DNA of 22,885 bases, taken from Anaerolineaceae bacterium UBA1363. Lineage in GTDB: Bacteria > Chloroflexota > Anaerolineae > Anaerolineales > Anaerolineaceae. Location: assembly GCA_002306055.1 (NCBI GenBank), contig DBRR01000015.1, positions 1-22,885 of the forward strand, in the 5' to 3' direction. The notes below the pieces were generated by a model. It searched no databases. It saw only the letters and a program-made list of their open reading frames with translations, and had not been told where the DNA came from. Both the position numbers and the translations under genes were made by a program. Below, piece after piece: positions 1 through 7,273 of the stretch. The first letter of the stretch is position 1; each line of letters opens with the position of its first letter.

Positions 1-31
1 ATTGTCCATTTCATAGCTCCTATTATCCATT

Positions 32-79
32 AGGACATTTCTATTTTGCTACTTTAGGTCATTATCATTTTGCTCTTAC
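32..79. repeat. Imperfect 24-bp tandem repeat, possible IS21-like element end
   Basis: Two adjacent 24-bp units (32-55 and 56-79) share the pattern AGGwCATT...ATTTTGCT, matching at 15 of the first 19 bases. A more degenerate copy may lie at about 3-21. Ends of IS21-family elements often carry short repeats of this sort, and the stretch closes with ...TTACA, compatible with a TGT...ACA terminus near base 80. No transposase is in the window. Operator sites for a regulator of the downstream operon are the main alternative. Confidence 0.35.
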
Positions 80-96
80 AATAATGTAAAAAACCT

Positions 97-125
97 TTGA
101 CTCTATAGATTCAGCCGTTTATACT
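97..125 (+). promoter_or_regulatory. Sigma70-type promoter of the ABC exporter operon
   Basis: A -35 box TTGACT (97-102) and a -10 box TATACT (120-125) are separated by exactly 17 bp. Transcription would start near 132, leaving a leader of about 47 nt before the GTG at 179. A GGAG at 170-173 serves as ribosome binding site. The promoter lies just outside the tandem repeat at 32-79. Confidence 0.65.
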
Positions 126-178
126 TCTCATTTTGTCAGCACAAGCTGATAGCCTGTTTTGGCTGTATTGGAGCAAGA

Positions 179-2005
179 GTGAGCAAGCAAAAAGAACCCT
201 ATATCGCGCTTGATATGTCGAAAGTGCTCGGCAACAAGAATAAGTTGCTGAGCCTTTGGCATTTAATGCGCGGTTATCATTTTCATTATTTCGTCTCGAC
301 GATCTTTCTTGCCCTGGCGGCTTTTGCCCGGACGGGTATGTATATCTTTTTGGGCAGCTTTATCGACCGCATGATGAACGAAGGGCTGATGGGGCGCGAA
401 TTGACGCTCTCGGCATTGGGCTTTGGCGCTTTGATTGCTCTCCAGGCACTCTCGAGTTTCATGAGCAGCTGGATGGCTAACTTCACTGCCGAAAACACGA
501 CTCGCCGATTGCGCGACTATCTCTTCGATCACATCCAGCGGCTCTCTTACAGCTATCACTCCGAGTCGAAGACGGGTGACTTGTTGGAGCGTGCCACCTC
601 CGATGTAGACACTCTGCGCCGGTTCTTTGCTGAACAGGCGATCAGCATCGGGCGGATTGTCATGATCTTTATCATTTCGTTTGTCGCCATCGCCCGCATA
701 AACCTACGTCTGGCTTTGGTCTCGATCATCATCATTCCGATCGTCCTGGTGATATCGATCATTTTCTTCAAACGGCTTTCCAAAGCCTACGAAGCGTACC
801 AGGAGCAAGGCGCGATTTTAACCACGGATCTGCAGGAGAATCTTAGTGGCGTGCGAGTGGTGAAAGCTTTTGCCCGACAGGATTACGAGATCGAAAAATT
901 TGACAAGGAAAATGCCGAGAAGTTCCGCCTGGGCAGGAAGTTCAACTGGATGCACGCCTTATTCTGGCCGCTGTCGGACATCATTTGCTCAGCACAAAAC
1001 ATCGGAAGCAGCTTCTACGGCGCCACGATGGTGCTGAATGGGGTTATGACGCTTGGTCAGTACTTGAGCTTTATCGGGCTGTTGGGCTGGCTGATCTGGC
1101 CAATCCGCAACCTTGGTCGTCTCATCATCGATACCTCACGGGCTTTGGTGTCTTTTGGGCGTATTTCAGTGGTGTTGGAAGCACCGGAAGAAGATATGAA
1201 GAGTGCCACCTATCAACCAAAAGACGGCATCAAAGGGCAGATTACTTTCGAACATGTCAGTTTTGCCTATGAAAAAGATTTCCTGGTGCTGGATGACGTC
1301 AGCTTCTCTTGTGATGCCGGACAGGTAGTGGCGCTGCTCGGGTCGACTGGTTCGGGGAAGACCTCGCTGGTGAACCTGCTGCCGCGGTTTTATGACGTGA
1401 CATCAGGCCAGATTCTGCTCGATGGTGTAAATCTAAACGAGTATTCGCGCGAATTCCTGCGCTCACAGATCGGGATCGTGGAACAGGAGCCGTTCTTGTT
1501 CTCTTGCTCGATCCGTGACAACATCACCTACGGTGTGCACCGAGAGGTCAGCCAGGAAGAGATTGAGGAAGCAGCCCGCAAAGCCGCAATCCACGATGTG
1601 ATCCTTGGCTTTAAGCACGGATATGACACGTTGGTTGGCGAACGGGGTGTGACACTTTCGGGTGGGCAGAAACAACGCATCGCAATCGCCCGCACGCTGC
1701 TGCTTAACCCACGCATCCTGATTTTGGATGACTCGACGTCGTCGGTTGATATGGAAACAGAGGTGGAGATCCGAGCGGCATTGGACAGACTAATGACCAA
1801 CCGGACTACCTTTATCATCGCGCATCGCATTCAAAGCATCATGAATGCTGATCTGATTCTGGTTTTTGACAAGGGAAAGATCATTCAAATGGGTGAGCAC
1901 GAGGTGTTGCTTAACCAGGCAGGAATTTATAAGGACATTTACGACATCCAGGCTCGGATTGATAGTGCCCTGCAAGAGGAAATTGAGCATGTCGAATCAA
2001 TATAA
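179..2005 (+). CDS. ABC exporter half-transporter, degenerate-site subunit
   Basis: A 608-residue type IV ABC exporter subunit, with a six-helix transmembrane domain (about 35-330) followed by a nucleotide-binding domain (about 350-595). The Walker A motif GSTGSGKT is at 388-395, the signature LSGGQ at 493-497, and the H-loop is in IIAHR. The Walker B motif is ILILDD, so the catalytic Glu is replaced by Asp518. That is the mark of the degenerate-site partner in heterodimeric exporters such as TM287/288. The GTG start is chosen for the GGAG 5 nt upstream; an ATG at 215 is the alternative. The next half-transporter overlaps by 17 bp. The substrate cannot be told from sequence; the family covers drugs, lipids and peptides. 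Confidence 0.93.
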   Translation: MSKQKEPYIALDMSKVLGNKNKLLSLWHLMRGYHFHYFVSTIFLALAAFARTGMYIFLGSFIDRMMNEGLMGRELTLSALGFGALIALQALSSFMSSWMANFTAENTTRRLRDYLFDHIQRLSYSYHSESKTGDLLERATSDVDTLRRFFAEQAISIGRIVMIFIISFVAIARINLRLALVSIIIIPIVLVISIIFFKRLSKAYEAYQEQGAILTTDLQENLSGVRVVKAFARQDYEIEKFDKENAEKFRLGRKFNWMHALFWPLSDIICSAQNIGSSFYGATMVLNGVMTLGQYLSFIGLLGWLIWPIRNLGRLIIDTSRALVSFGRISVVLEAPEEDMKSATYQPKDGIKGQITFEHVSFAYEKDFLVLDDVSFSCDAGQVVALLGSTGSGKTSLVNLLPRFYDVTSGQILLDGVNLNEYSREFLRSQIGIVEQEPFLFSCSIRDNITYGVHREVSQEEIEEAARKAAIHDVILGFKHGYDTLVGERGVTLSGGQKQRIAIARTLLLNPRILILDDSTSSVDMETEVEIRAALDRLMTNRTTFIIAHRIQSIMNADLILVFDKGKIIQMGEHEVLLNQAGIYKDIYDIQARIDSALQEEIEHVESI

Positions 2006-3818
2006 CGAAGAAGAACTGGACGACGTTGTCAGCCTGAAAAGTGGTGTTATCAGGCGGCTATTGAAGGCTTTAAAGCCCTATTGGCCACAAATGCTGCTGG
2101 CGGTCATCGGCATCTCATTGGTATCATTTCTGGACGCTTACTTCACCGTGCTCAACAAACGGATCATCGACGAAGGCATTGTGGCTAAAAATCTGCCAAT
2201 GATGATCAGCTTGTTCCGTAACTACGCCTTGATTGTCCTGGCACAGATGGTCGGTTTCTTCATCATGATCTACATTATGGGACTGCTCGGAGAGCAGCTG
2301 CGTTACGATTTTCGGAAGAACCTTTTCCATCACCTGCAGAGTTTATCGCTTTCTTACTTCAGCAAAACCCCGCTAGGGTGGATTATGTCGCGCGTGACTT
2401 CAGACACTGAGAAAATGGCAGATTTGCTAACCTGGGGCGTGCAGGACACGATTTGGGCAGTGACGAACATCAGTTTCGCGATGTACTTTATGCTGCAATT
2501 GAACCGCACGCTGGCTGTGATCGTCTTGCTGTCTTTGCCGGTCATGATCCTCGTGTCGTTTAAGTTCCGCGTGAAGATCTATCACCACTACCGCCAATCG
2601 CGCAAGGCAAACTCGAAGATGACTGCCGCATTGAACGAAAATATCACTGGTGTCAGAGTAGTCAAAGCGCTGCGGCGTGAAGCAAAGAACCTGGAAGATT
2701 TCAAGGTGCTTTCCACGAATATGTACGAGGAAAGTTACCGTGCAGTCCTGCTCTCTGCTATCTACCTGCCCACCATCCAGACCATCAGTGCCATCTCGCT
2801 GGTGCTGATCCTTTGGCAGGGCGGGCTGCAGGTGGCAGGCGGGACGATGACGGTTGGCGTCTTGCAAGCTTTTATCTCGTACATCATGATGATTTTGTGG
2901 CCTATTCAAGACCTGGCGCGGGTTTATGCCGAGATGCAAAATGCTGTCGCGTCTTCAGAAAGAGTTTTTTCTCTCTTGGATATGCAGCCGGAAATTCGCA
3001 ATCGTGAAAACTTGTTGCCGGTGGACTCGCTTGTTGGAGATGTGGAATTTGAGAATGTTTCTTTCCACTACGAAGATGACGAACCAGTGATTAAGAACCT
3101 AAGCTTTCATATTCCTCAGGGGCAGAATGTGGCCTTGGTCGGCACGACTGGTGGCGGCAAAACTACGATTGTCAACTTATTGTGCCGCTTTTATGAGCCA
3201 ACCGAAGGTGTGATCCGGATTGCCGGTCATGACTACACGCAGTACTCCCTCGAGGACATCCAATCCCGCATCGGAGTCGTCTTGCAGGTTCCGCACCTCT
3301 TCTCGGGCAGTATTCGAGATAACTTGCGCTATGGGCGCCTGGATGCGACGGATGAAGAGATCGAAGAGGCCGCAAAACTGGCGGGCGCGCACGAATTCAT
3401 CATGAACTTTGAGAAGGGTTACGATCAGGACGTTGGCGAAGGTGGTAATCAACTCTCGGTGGGGCAAAAACAACTCATCAGCATCGCGCGTGCCCTGCTG
3501 GCTGATCCAGACATCTTCATCATGGATGAAGCAACCAGCTCGGTGGATACACTGACAGAAGCTTTGATTCAAAAGGGTATGCACCAGTTGATGAGTGGGC
3601 GCACCAGTTTCATCATCGCCCACCGCCTCTCTACCATCAAATCAGCGGATTTGATCATGGTCATCGAAGGTGGACAGATCATTGAACAGGGAAACCACGA
3701 GAGCCTGATGCGCGCGAAGGGTCATTACTATAACCTCTACACCAAGCAATTCCGGCACGATCTGGAAACCAAGTACAACCCCTTTGCAGATCAAGAGACA
3801 GAAGCTTCGGCAGCATGA
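1989..3818 (+). CDS. ABC exporter half-transporter, catalytic-site subunit
   Basis: A 609-residue partner of the preceding gene, with transmembrane helices over about 30-325 and an ATPase domain over about 345-590. Walker A is GTTGGGKT (385-392). Walker B, IFIMDE, keeps the catalytic Glu514. The signature motif is altered to LSVGQ (489-493). In a heterodimer each ATP site combines Walker motifs of one subunit with the signature of the other, so this subunit's Glu514 pairs with the first subunit's intact LSGGQ. The second site combines Asp with LSVGQ and should be nearly inactive. The ATG at 1989 is preferred over a longer frame because AGAGGA lies 8 nt upstream and the N-terminus then fits the family. 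It overlaps the upstream gene by 17 bp and the downstream one by 4 bp (ATGA). Confidence 0.93.
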   Translation: MSNQYNEEELDDVVSLKSGVIRRLLKALKPYWPQMLLAVIGISLVSFLDAYFTVLNKRIIDEGIVAKNLPMMISLFRNYALIVLAQMVGFFIMIYIMGLLGEQLRYDFRKNLFHHLQSLSLSYFSKTPLGWIMSRVTSDTEKMADLLTWGVQDTIWAVTNISFAMYFMLQLNRTLAVIVLLSLPVMILVSFKFRVKIYHHYRQSRKANSKMTAALNENITGVRVVKALRREAKNLEDFKVLSTNMYEESYRAVLLSAIYLPTIQTISAISLVLILWQGGLQVAGGTMTVGVLQAFISYIMMILWPIQDLARVYAEMQNAVASSERVFSLLDMQPEIRNRENLLPVDSLVGDVEFENVSFHYEDDEPVIKNLSFHIPQGQNVALVGTTGGGKTTIVNLLCRFYEPTEGVIRIAGHDYTQYSLEDIQSRIGVVLQVPHLFSGSIRDNLRYGRLDATDEEIEEAAKLAGAHEFIMNFEKGYDQDVGEGGNQLSVGQKQLISIARALLADPDIFIMDEATSSVDTLTEALIQKGMHQLMSGRTSFIIAHRLSTIKSADLIMVIEGGQIIEQGNHESLMRAKGHYYNLYTKQFRHDLETKYNPFADQETEASAA

Positions 3819-4618
3819 GGTCAGGGATACGTTTCGCTGTCAACTACTCGACCAAACTGGCTGAGCTGGTAAAAGTCGGCAAGCTCGATTTTGATCTGTT
3901 TAAATGCCCTGAGTGGGATGGGCTGCTGAAGGCTGCCACAGCGTTAAAGCCTGTTTATTTACACCTGGATATTACCGTCGGCCGGGACGAGGTTCAGAAA
4001 CTCGACTTTGAAAAACTCAGGAAACTACTGACTGAGACGCATACACCGCATGTCAATTGCCACATGACCGCAACGCCAGAGCTGAAGGTGGGGAATAAGG
4101 CCGACCGTAACAAGTTACTCAAGCAATGGATCAAAGAAATTGAAGTCCTGAAACAGGAGTTTGCGGGGTATCCCGTGATATCTGAGAATTTGCCCTTTGA
4201 ACCGCTAATTCCAGAATACCAACTGGCAAGCGACCCGAAGTTAATTAGTGAAGCGATCATTGAGACAGATACCGGCTTGTTGCTGGACATTTCACATGCC
4301 CGCATCACCGCTGACACGCTGGGAATTGACTACCAGGATTATATCGAAAACCTGCCGTTGGATCGGCTCCACGAGGTTCATATTACAGGCGTCCGTAGAT
4401 ATCACGGCTTTCTGGAAGATCATTTTGAGATGCAGCCAGAGGATTGGCCTTCAGCAGAGTGGGCAGCAGATCAGATCAGGCTTGGGGCATGGCGCGAACC
4501 GGAGATAGTCGCGTTTGAATATGGCGGCGTAGGGGAATGGTTTAGCTGGCGCACGGATTCTTGGGCGCTTGAAGAGCAAGTGCCGCGGCTTTTCAAGATG
4601 TTTGGCTGGGAGAAATAG
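3815..4618 (+). CDS. TIM-barrel protein resembling DUF692/MNIO enzymes
   Basis: A 267-residue protein with no signal peptide or membrane segment. Its His/Glu/Asp pattern suits a metal-binding TIM barrel: H50 (YLHLD), H79 and H82, E124-N125 (ISEN), D158 and H161 (LLLDISHA), H189 (EVHITG) and E235 (FEYGG). The run from LLLDIS to EVHITG resembles the C-terminal half of DUF692 proteins. These are multinuclear non-haem iron oxidases (MbnB, TglH and ChrH type) that modify ribosomal peptides. A xylose-isomerase-like/AP-endonuclease-2-type barrel is the alternative. The ATG overlaps the stop codon of the ABC gene (ATGA), implying translational coupling and a job linked to the exporter. No partner protein or precursor peptide was found nearby, so the function stays open. 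Confidence 0.55.
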   Translation: MRSGIRFAVNYSTKLAELVKVGKLDFDLFKCPEWDGLLKAATALKPVYLHLDITVGRDEVQKLDFEKLRKLLTETHTPHVNCHMTATPELKVGNKADRNKLLKQWIKEIEVLKQEFAGYPVISENLPFEPLIPEYQLASDPKLISEAIIETDTGLLLDISHARITADTLGIDYQDYIENLPLDRLHEVHITGVRRYHGFLEDHFEMQPEDWPSAEWAADQIRLGAWREPEIVAFEYGGVGEWFSWRTDSWALEEQVPRLFKMFGWEK

Positions 4619-4671
4619 GGGTACATGATCTCGCCGGACTCCTGACCGAGCGAAGTCGATGACCGCCATTC

Positions 4672-4816
4672 GTAGGGTGGGTTGGCGTCAAAGATACTTT
4701 ATCCATAGAGCCTTAGGATAGCCAACCCACCAACACAAACGCCTCACACTCAACCGGTGGGTTGGCTTTTATACGCCATCTTTATTCCGATGCTACTGAA
4801 CGCCAACACACCCTAC
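4672..4816. mobile_element. 145-bp MITE-like element with terminal inverted repeats
   Basis: The terminal 16-bp inverted repeats match at 15 of 16 positions: GTAGGGTGGGTTGGCG at 4672-4687 against the complement of 4801-4816. Inside lies a perfect 12-bp inverted repeat (4710-4721 with 4756-4767, core AGCCAACCCACC) whose right arm runs into TTTTA, so it may also terminate the upstream exporter operon. There is no coding capacity. I see no clear target-site duplication. A folded non-mobile repeat is the alternative. Confidence 0.5.
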
Positions 4817-4905
4817 AGCTTAACTTTGTTCTCGCCGGTGTCCTCATCGCGCGAGCGCTTTGACCTTCTGGTCTCCCACTACTAATTCGATGATTTTCTA
4901 TCTAC

Positions 4906-5640
4906 GGATGGACTGAAGCCCATCCGTACGGTGGGGGTCATGATGCTGGGAGCGAAGCGAGCAGTATTTACTCCCACCGGGATATCCAAACGTTTGGTTG
5001 CTATAGGCGGGCATGGCATCACGCAAGGAGAGGCTTTGCACTGCCATGCCCCTACTCTTAGGTGTCTTCACTGCAAAGTTTCCCTGTGGGATCGCGTAGG
5101 TTGTTGACTGCCAGGTCTCTTCACTTCAATAACTAAACAACTTTGACGATGCGGATGGACCAAGGCCCATCCGTACGGTGGGTATCATGATGCTGGGAGT
5201 GAAGCGAGCAGTTTTTACTCCCACTACTGTAACCCGTTTTGCCAGTTTATTGGATGGATTAAAGCCCATCCGTACGGTGGGGGCTTGCTCCCACCGCCCC
5301 CATTCTGAATATTTTGCAAGTGGATGGACTAAAGCCCATCCGTACGGGGGAGGTTTGCTCTCATCGTACAAATTCAACAATCGATGATTCGATTACCCCA
5401 GGCGGGCATGGCGTGCCATGCCCCTACTCCTAGGTGTCTTCAGCGCAAAGTTTCCTTGTGGGACCGCGGGAGCATTTTGACCGTCAGGTCTCCTTAATCC
5501 ACCAATCCAACAATATTGATAATGCGGATGGACTAAAGCCCATCCGTACGGTGGGGGTTTACTCCTACCGCCCCCACTCTGAATATTTTGCAAGCGGATG
5601 GACTAAAGCCCACCCGTATGGAGGAGGTTTACTCCCATTG
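4906..5640. repeat. Hairpin repeat cluster A
   Basis: At least six copies of a short palindromic unit begin near 4906, 5153, 5252, 5322, 5525 and 5596. Each has hairpin 1, GGATGG-loop-CCATCC with loop ACTRAAGC or close to it, then GTACGG, and usually a second hairpin of the form GGTGGG...CCCACC. In some copies hairpin 2 carries an insert of about 30 nt (CATGATGCTGGGAG...). A third palindrome, GGGCATGGC...GCCATGCCC, occurs at 5009-5051 and 5404-5423. The frames open across this region are products of the repeats. No gene was seen from 4619 to 5775 other than the 145-bp element and these repeats. Confidence 0.85.
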
Positions 5641-5750
5641 CTAATCGGAGATCAAATTGCATATTTTCCCTTGCGATCATCACCTTGGAATCATAATGCT
5701 GGATGTAAACCGATTTTTTGAATTCAATGTTTAAGGTTTTCTCAAAATCT

Positions 5751-5781
5751 TTACCAAAATTACCCTTTATGGGTTTATAAT
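5751..5781 (+). promoter_or_regulatory. Promoter of the metal-transport operon
   Basis: A consensus -10 box TATAAT lies at 5776-5781. The best -35 match is TTACCA at 5751-5756, with a long 19-bp spacer. Transcription would start near 5788, giving a leader of about 217 nt before the first structural gene. The -10 is convincing and the -35 is weak. Confidence 0.5.
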
Positions 5782-5806
5782 CAACCTATTGATGTGAGAG
5801 AGTGAA

Positions 5807-5911
5807 ATGGAAGCTGTTGTGATACTTGAAAGTGAAAATTTATCTGCAGACGATCAGCCTGACCCTGCAAGTATCAAGGGACTCTCCGCTCAGAAGCACT
5901 CAGCTGCGTAA
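5807..5911 (+). CDS. Possible 34-residue leader peptide with acidic-proline motif
   Basis: A short open frame starts with ATG, has a purine-rich GAGAGAG 3 nt upstream, and ends 12 nt before the terminator-like hairpin. The peptide is acidic in its middle and contains DDQPDP at residues 15-20. Acidic-proline stretches in leader peptides, as in enterobacterial MgtL, destabilise translating ribosomes at low Mg2+ and so control downstream Mg2+ transporters. Here the downstream genes encode an MgtE-like protein and an Nramp transporter, so an analogous sensor is plausible. Whether it is translated is unknown. A chance frame inside a structured RNA is the alternative. Confidence 0.35.
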   Translation: MEAVVILESENLSADDQPDPASIKGLSAQKHSAA

Positions 5912-5923
5912 ATTATCCGCGGG

Positions 5924-5962
5924 CAAGGGTACTGGTGAGCGAGCCCGTCCCTTGTAATTTTT
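5924..5962 (+). terminator. Candidate attenuator terminator in the leader
   Basis: A 6-bp stem, CAAGGG (5924-5929) with CCCTTG (5949-5954), has a 19-nt loop and is followed by TAATTTTT. The T run is short and interrupted, so this would be a weak terminator. That suits a regulated leader but could also be coincidence. Confidence 0.35.
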
Positions 5963-6004
5963 GCTTTCACCAATAAAAACTACATACTGACTGTGAGGTG
6001 AGAG

Positions 6005-7270
6005 ATGATCTATTTAAGCAAACTACTTAATCAAAAAGTTTGGGATGCTTTTGGGCATGTCGTCGGTAAGTTGGACGATCTTCTGGTCGATAAAACCGAC
6101 CAACCCATGCCCCCCATCACAGCTATCGCTATCAAGGATGGATCTCCAGAGTGCAAATTGGTCGATGCAAAAGACATCGCCACGCTTTGGCCGAGCATCA
6201 CCCTGAACGTGGACCTCTCCAAACTGGACCTTTATGAACCAACCGGGCACGAGCTTTATCTCAAGCAGCGGGCACTCGATCAGCAAATCGTAGACACTGA
6301 AGGCAAGCGTGTGGTGCGGGTGAACGACCTGCAAATTGCCCGAAAAAACAATAACTTCTATCTCACTGGTGTGGATGTGGGGGGAACAGGTCTTTTGCGC
6401 CGGTTGGGGCTGGAGAATCTTGCCAAGTCAGTAGCCAAAGCCCTCAAAAAGCGTTGGAAGACTCATGTAATCCCCTGGGAAGACGTCGCATCGATTGAAC
6501 ACGACGACCCGCTACGATTGAAGGTTTCGCAGGAACGCTTGGTGCAGATGGAGCCAGCTGATATCGCCCAGATCCTTGATGACCTCGACCAACACACAAG
6601 TAAGGCCTTGCTGCAGGGGTTCACGGATGAGCAATTGGCAGATACCCTGGAGGAATCTTCGTCAGAAGTCCAGCAAGCGGTTATTGCCGCTTTACAGCCG
6701 GAACGTGCCGCGGATATTTTGGAAGAAATGGATCCTGACGAAGCCGCCGACCTCCTGGCAGACATGGATGATCAGGTCAGCGAGCAGTTGCTGAAGCTGA
6801 TGGAAGATGAAGACGAAGAGGATGTCCGTACTCTTTTGCGCTACCCGGAAGACTCTGCAGGCGGCATCATGACCACTGAGTTTGCTTGGGTCCCGGCAGA
6901 ATACACTGTGGATCAAGCCCTACACCACTTGCGTACTAATGAAGAAGCAAAAGATGACGAATTCATGTTCTATGTTTATCTGCTCGATAAAAATAAGAGG
7001 CTTCAAGGTGTGGTCAGGTTGCGAGATCTGGTGACTGCCCCCCTGGACCAGCAACTTTCTGCCTGGTTCGATGACGACCCGGTGGTGGTCAATCCCCTCA
7101 CCCCCCAGGAAGAAGCTGCTTACCTGGTAGCAAAATACAACCTTATGGCAGTGCCGGTGATCGATCCGGAAAGCAAAGTGATGCTTGGGATCGTCACAGT
7201 GGACGATGCAATCGACACCGTCCTTCCTACAGCTTGGAAGAAGAAATTACCACGCTTCGCCGGGAGGTAA
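6005..7270 (+). CDS. Soluble PRC-barrel/MgtE-N/CBS protein, regulator of the metal transporter
   Basis: A 421-residue protein with no membrane segment. The N-terminus has two PRC-barrel-like stretches (about 1-80 and 90-168). An MgtE intracellular N domain follows (about 175-278), with helical repeats such as LQPERAADILEEMDPDEAADLLADM. Next is the typical MgtE junction YPEDSAGGIMT (280-290), then two CBS domains (about 286-405). In MgtE channels the N and CBS domains sense cytoplasmic Mg2+ and gate a membrane pore, but that pore domain is absent here. The next gene, 3 nt downstream, encodes an Nramp carrier, so this protein probably gates or senses for it. A strong AGGTGAGAG precedes the ATG. 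The negatively charged run MEDEDEED (266-273) could bind divalent metal. Confidence 0.85.
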   Translation: MIYLSKLLNQKVWDAFGHVVGKLDDLLVDKTDQPMPPITAIAIKDGSPECKLVDAKDIATLWPSITLNVDLSKLDLYEPTGHELYLKQRALDQQIVDTEGKRVVRVNDLQIARKNNNFYLTGVDVGGTGLLRRLGLENLAKSVAKALKKRWKTHVIPWEDVASIEHDDPLRLKVSQERLVQMEPADIAQILDDLDQHTSKALLQGFTDEQLADTLEESSSEVQQAVIAALQPERAADILEEMDPDEAADLLADMDDQVSEQLLKLMEDEDEEDVRTLLRYPEDSAGGIMTTEFAWVPAEYTVDQALHHLRTNEEAKDDEFMFYVYLLDKNKRLQGVVRLRDLVTAPLDQQLSAWFDDDPVVVNPLTPQEEAAYLVAKYNLMAVPVIDPESKVMLGIVTVDDAIDTVLPTAWKKKLPRFAGR

Positions 7271-7273
7271 GTC

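Larger units (their letters stand above)
5788..6004 (+). promoter_or_regulatory. Structured mRNA leader with attenuator-like hairpins
   Basis: Several pairings are visible. An 8-bp stem joins GATACTTG (5821-5828) to CAAGTATC (5868-5875), enclosed by GAGAGT (5798-5803) with ACTCTC (5881-5886). Downstream, CAAGGG (5924-5929) pairs with CCCTTG (5949-5954) ahead of a short T run. The stretch CGGGC (5920-5924) can pair instead with GCCCG (5943-5947), which excludes that hairpin. A second CAAGGG at 5875-5880 could also compete. The layout fits transcription attenuation. I do not see the conserved cores of the M-box or yybP-ykoY riboswitches. Confidence 0.5.

Noticed and set aside
1866..1988. 41-codon N-terminal extension of the second exporter subunit
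   Set aside because: It lies wholly inside the first subunit gene and does not fit the family. The ATG at 1989 has a good ribosome binding site.
5153..5620. Regularly recurring repeats resembling a CRISPR array
   Set aside because: Spacing is uneven (about 70-200 bp), the units diverge and form strong hairpins, the intervals are themselves repeats, and no cas gene is present.
5126..5721. Overlapping open frames of 66-95 codons on both strands in repeat cluster A (likewise 15206-15675 in cluster B)
   Set aside because: Their peptides merely translate the hairpin repeats (for example TKAHPYGGG and MGFSPSA), they overlap on both strands, and they lack ribosome binding sites.
5788..6004. Known Mg2+ or Mn2+ riboswitch (M-box or yybP-ykoY) in the metal operon leader
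   Set aside because: I could not find the conserved cores of either class; only generic competing stems are visible.
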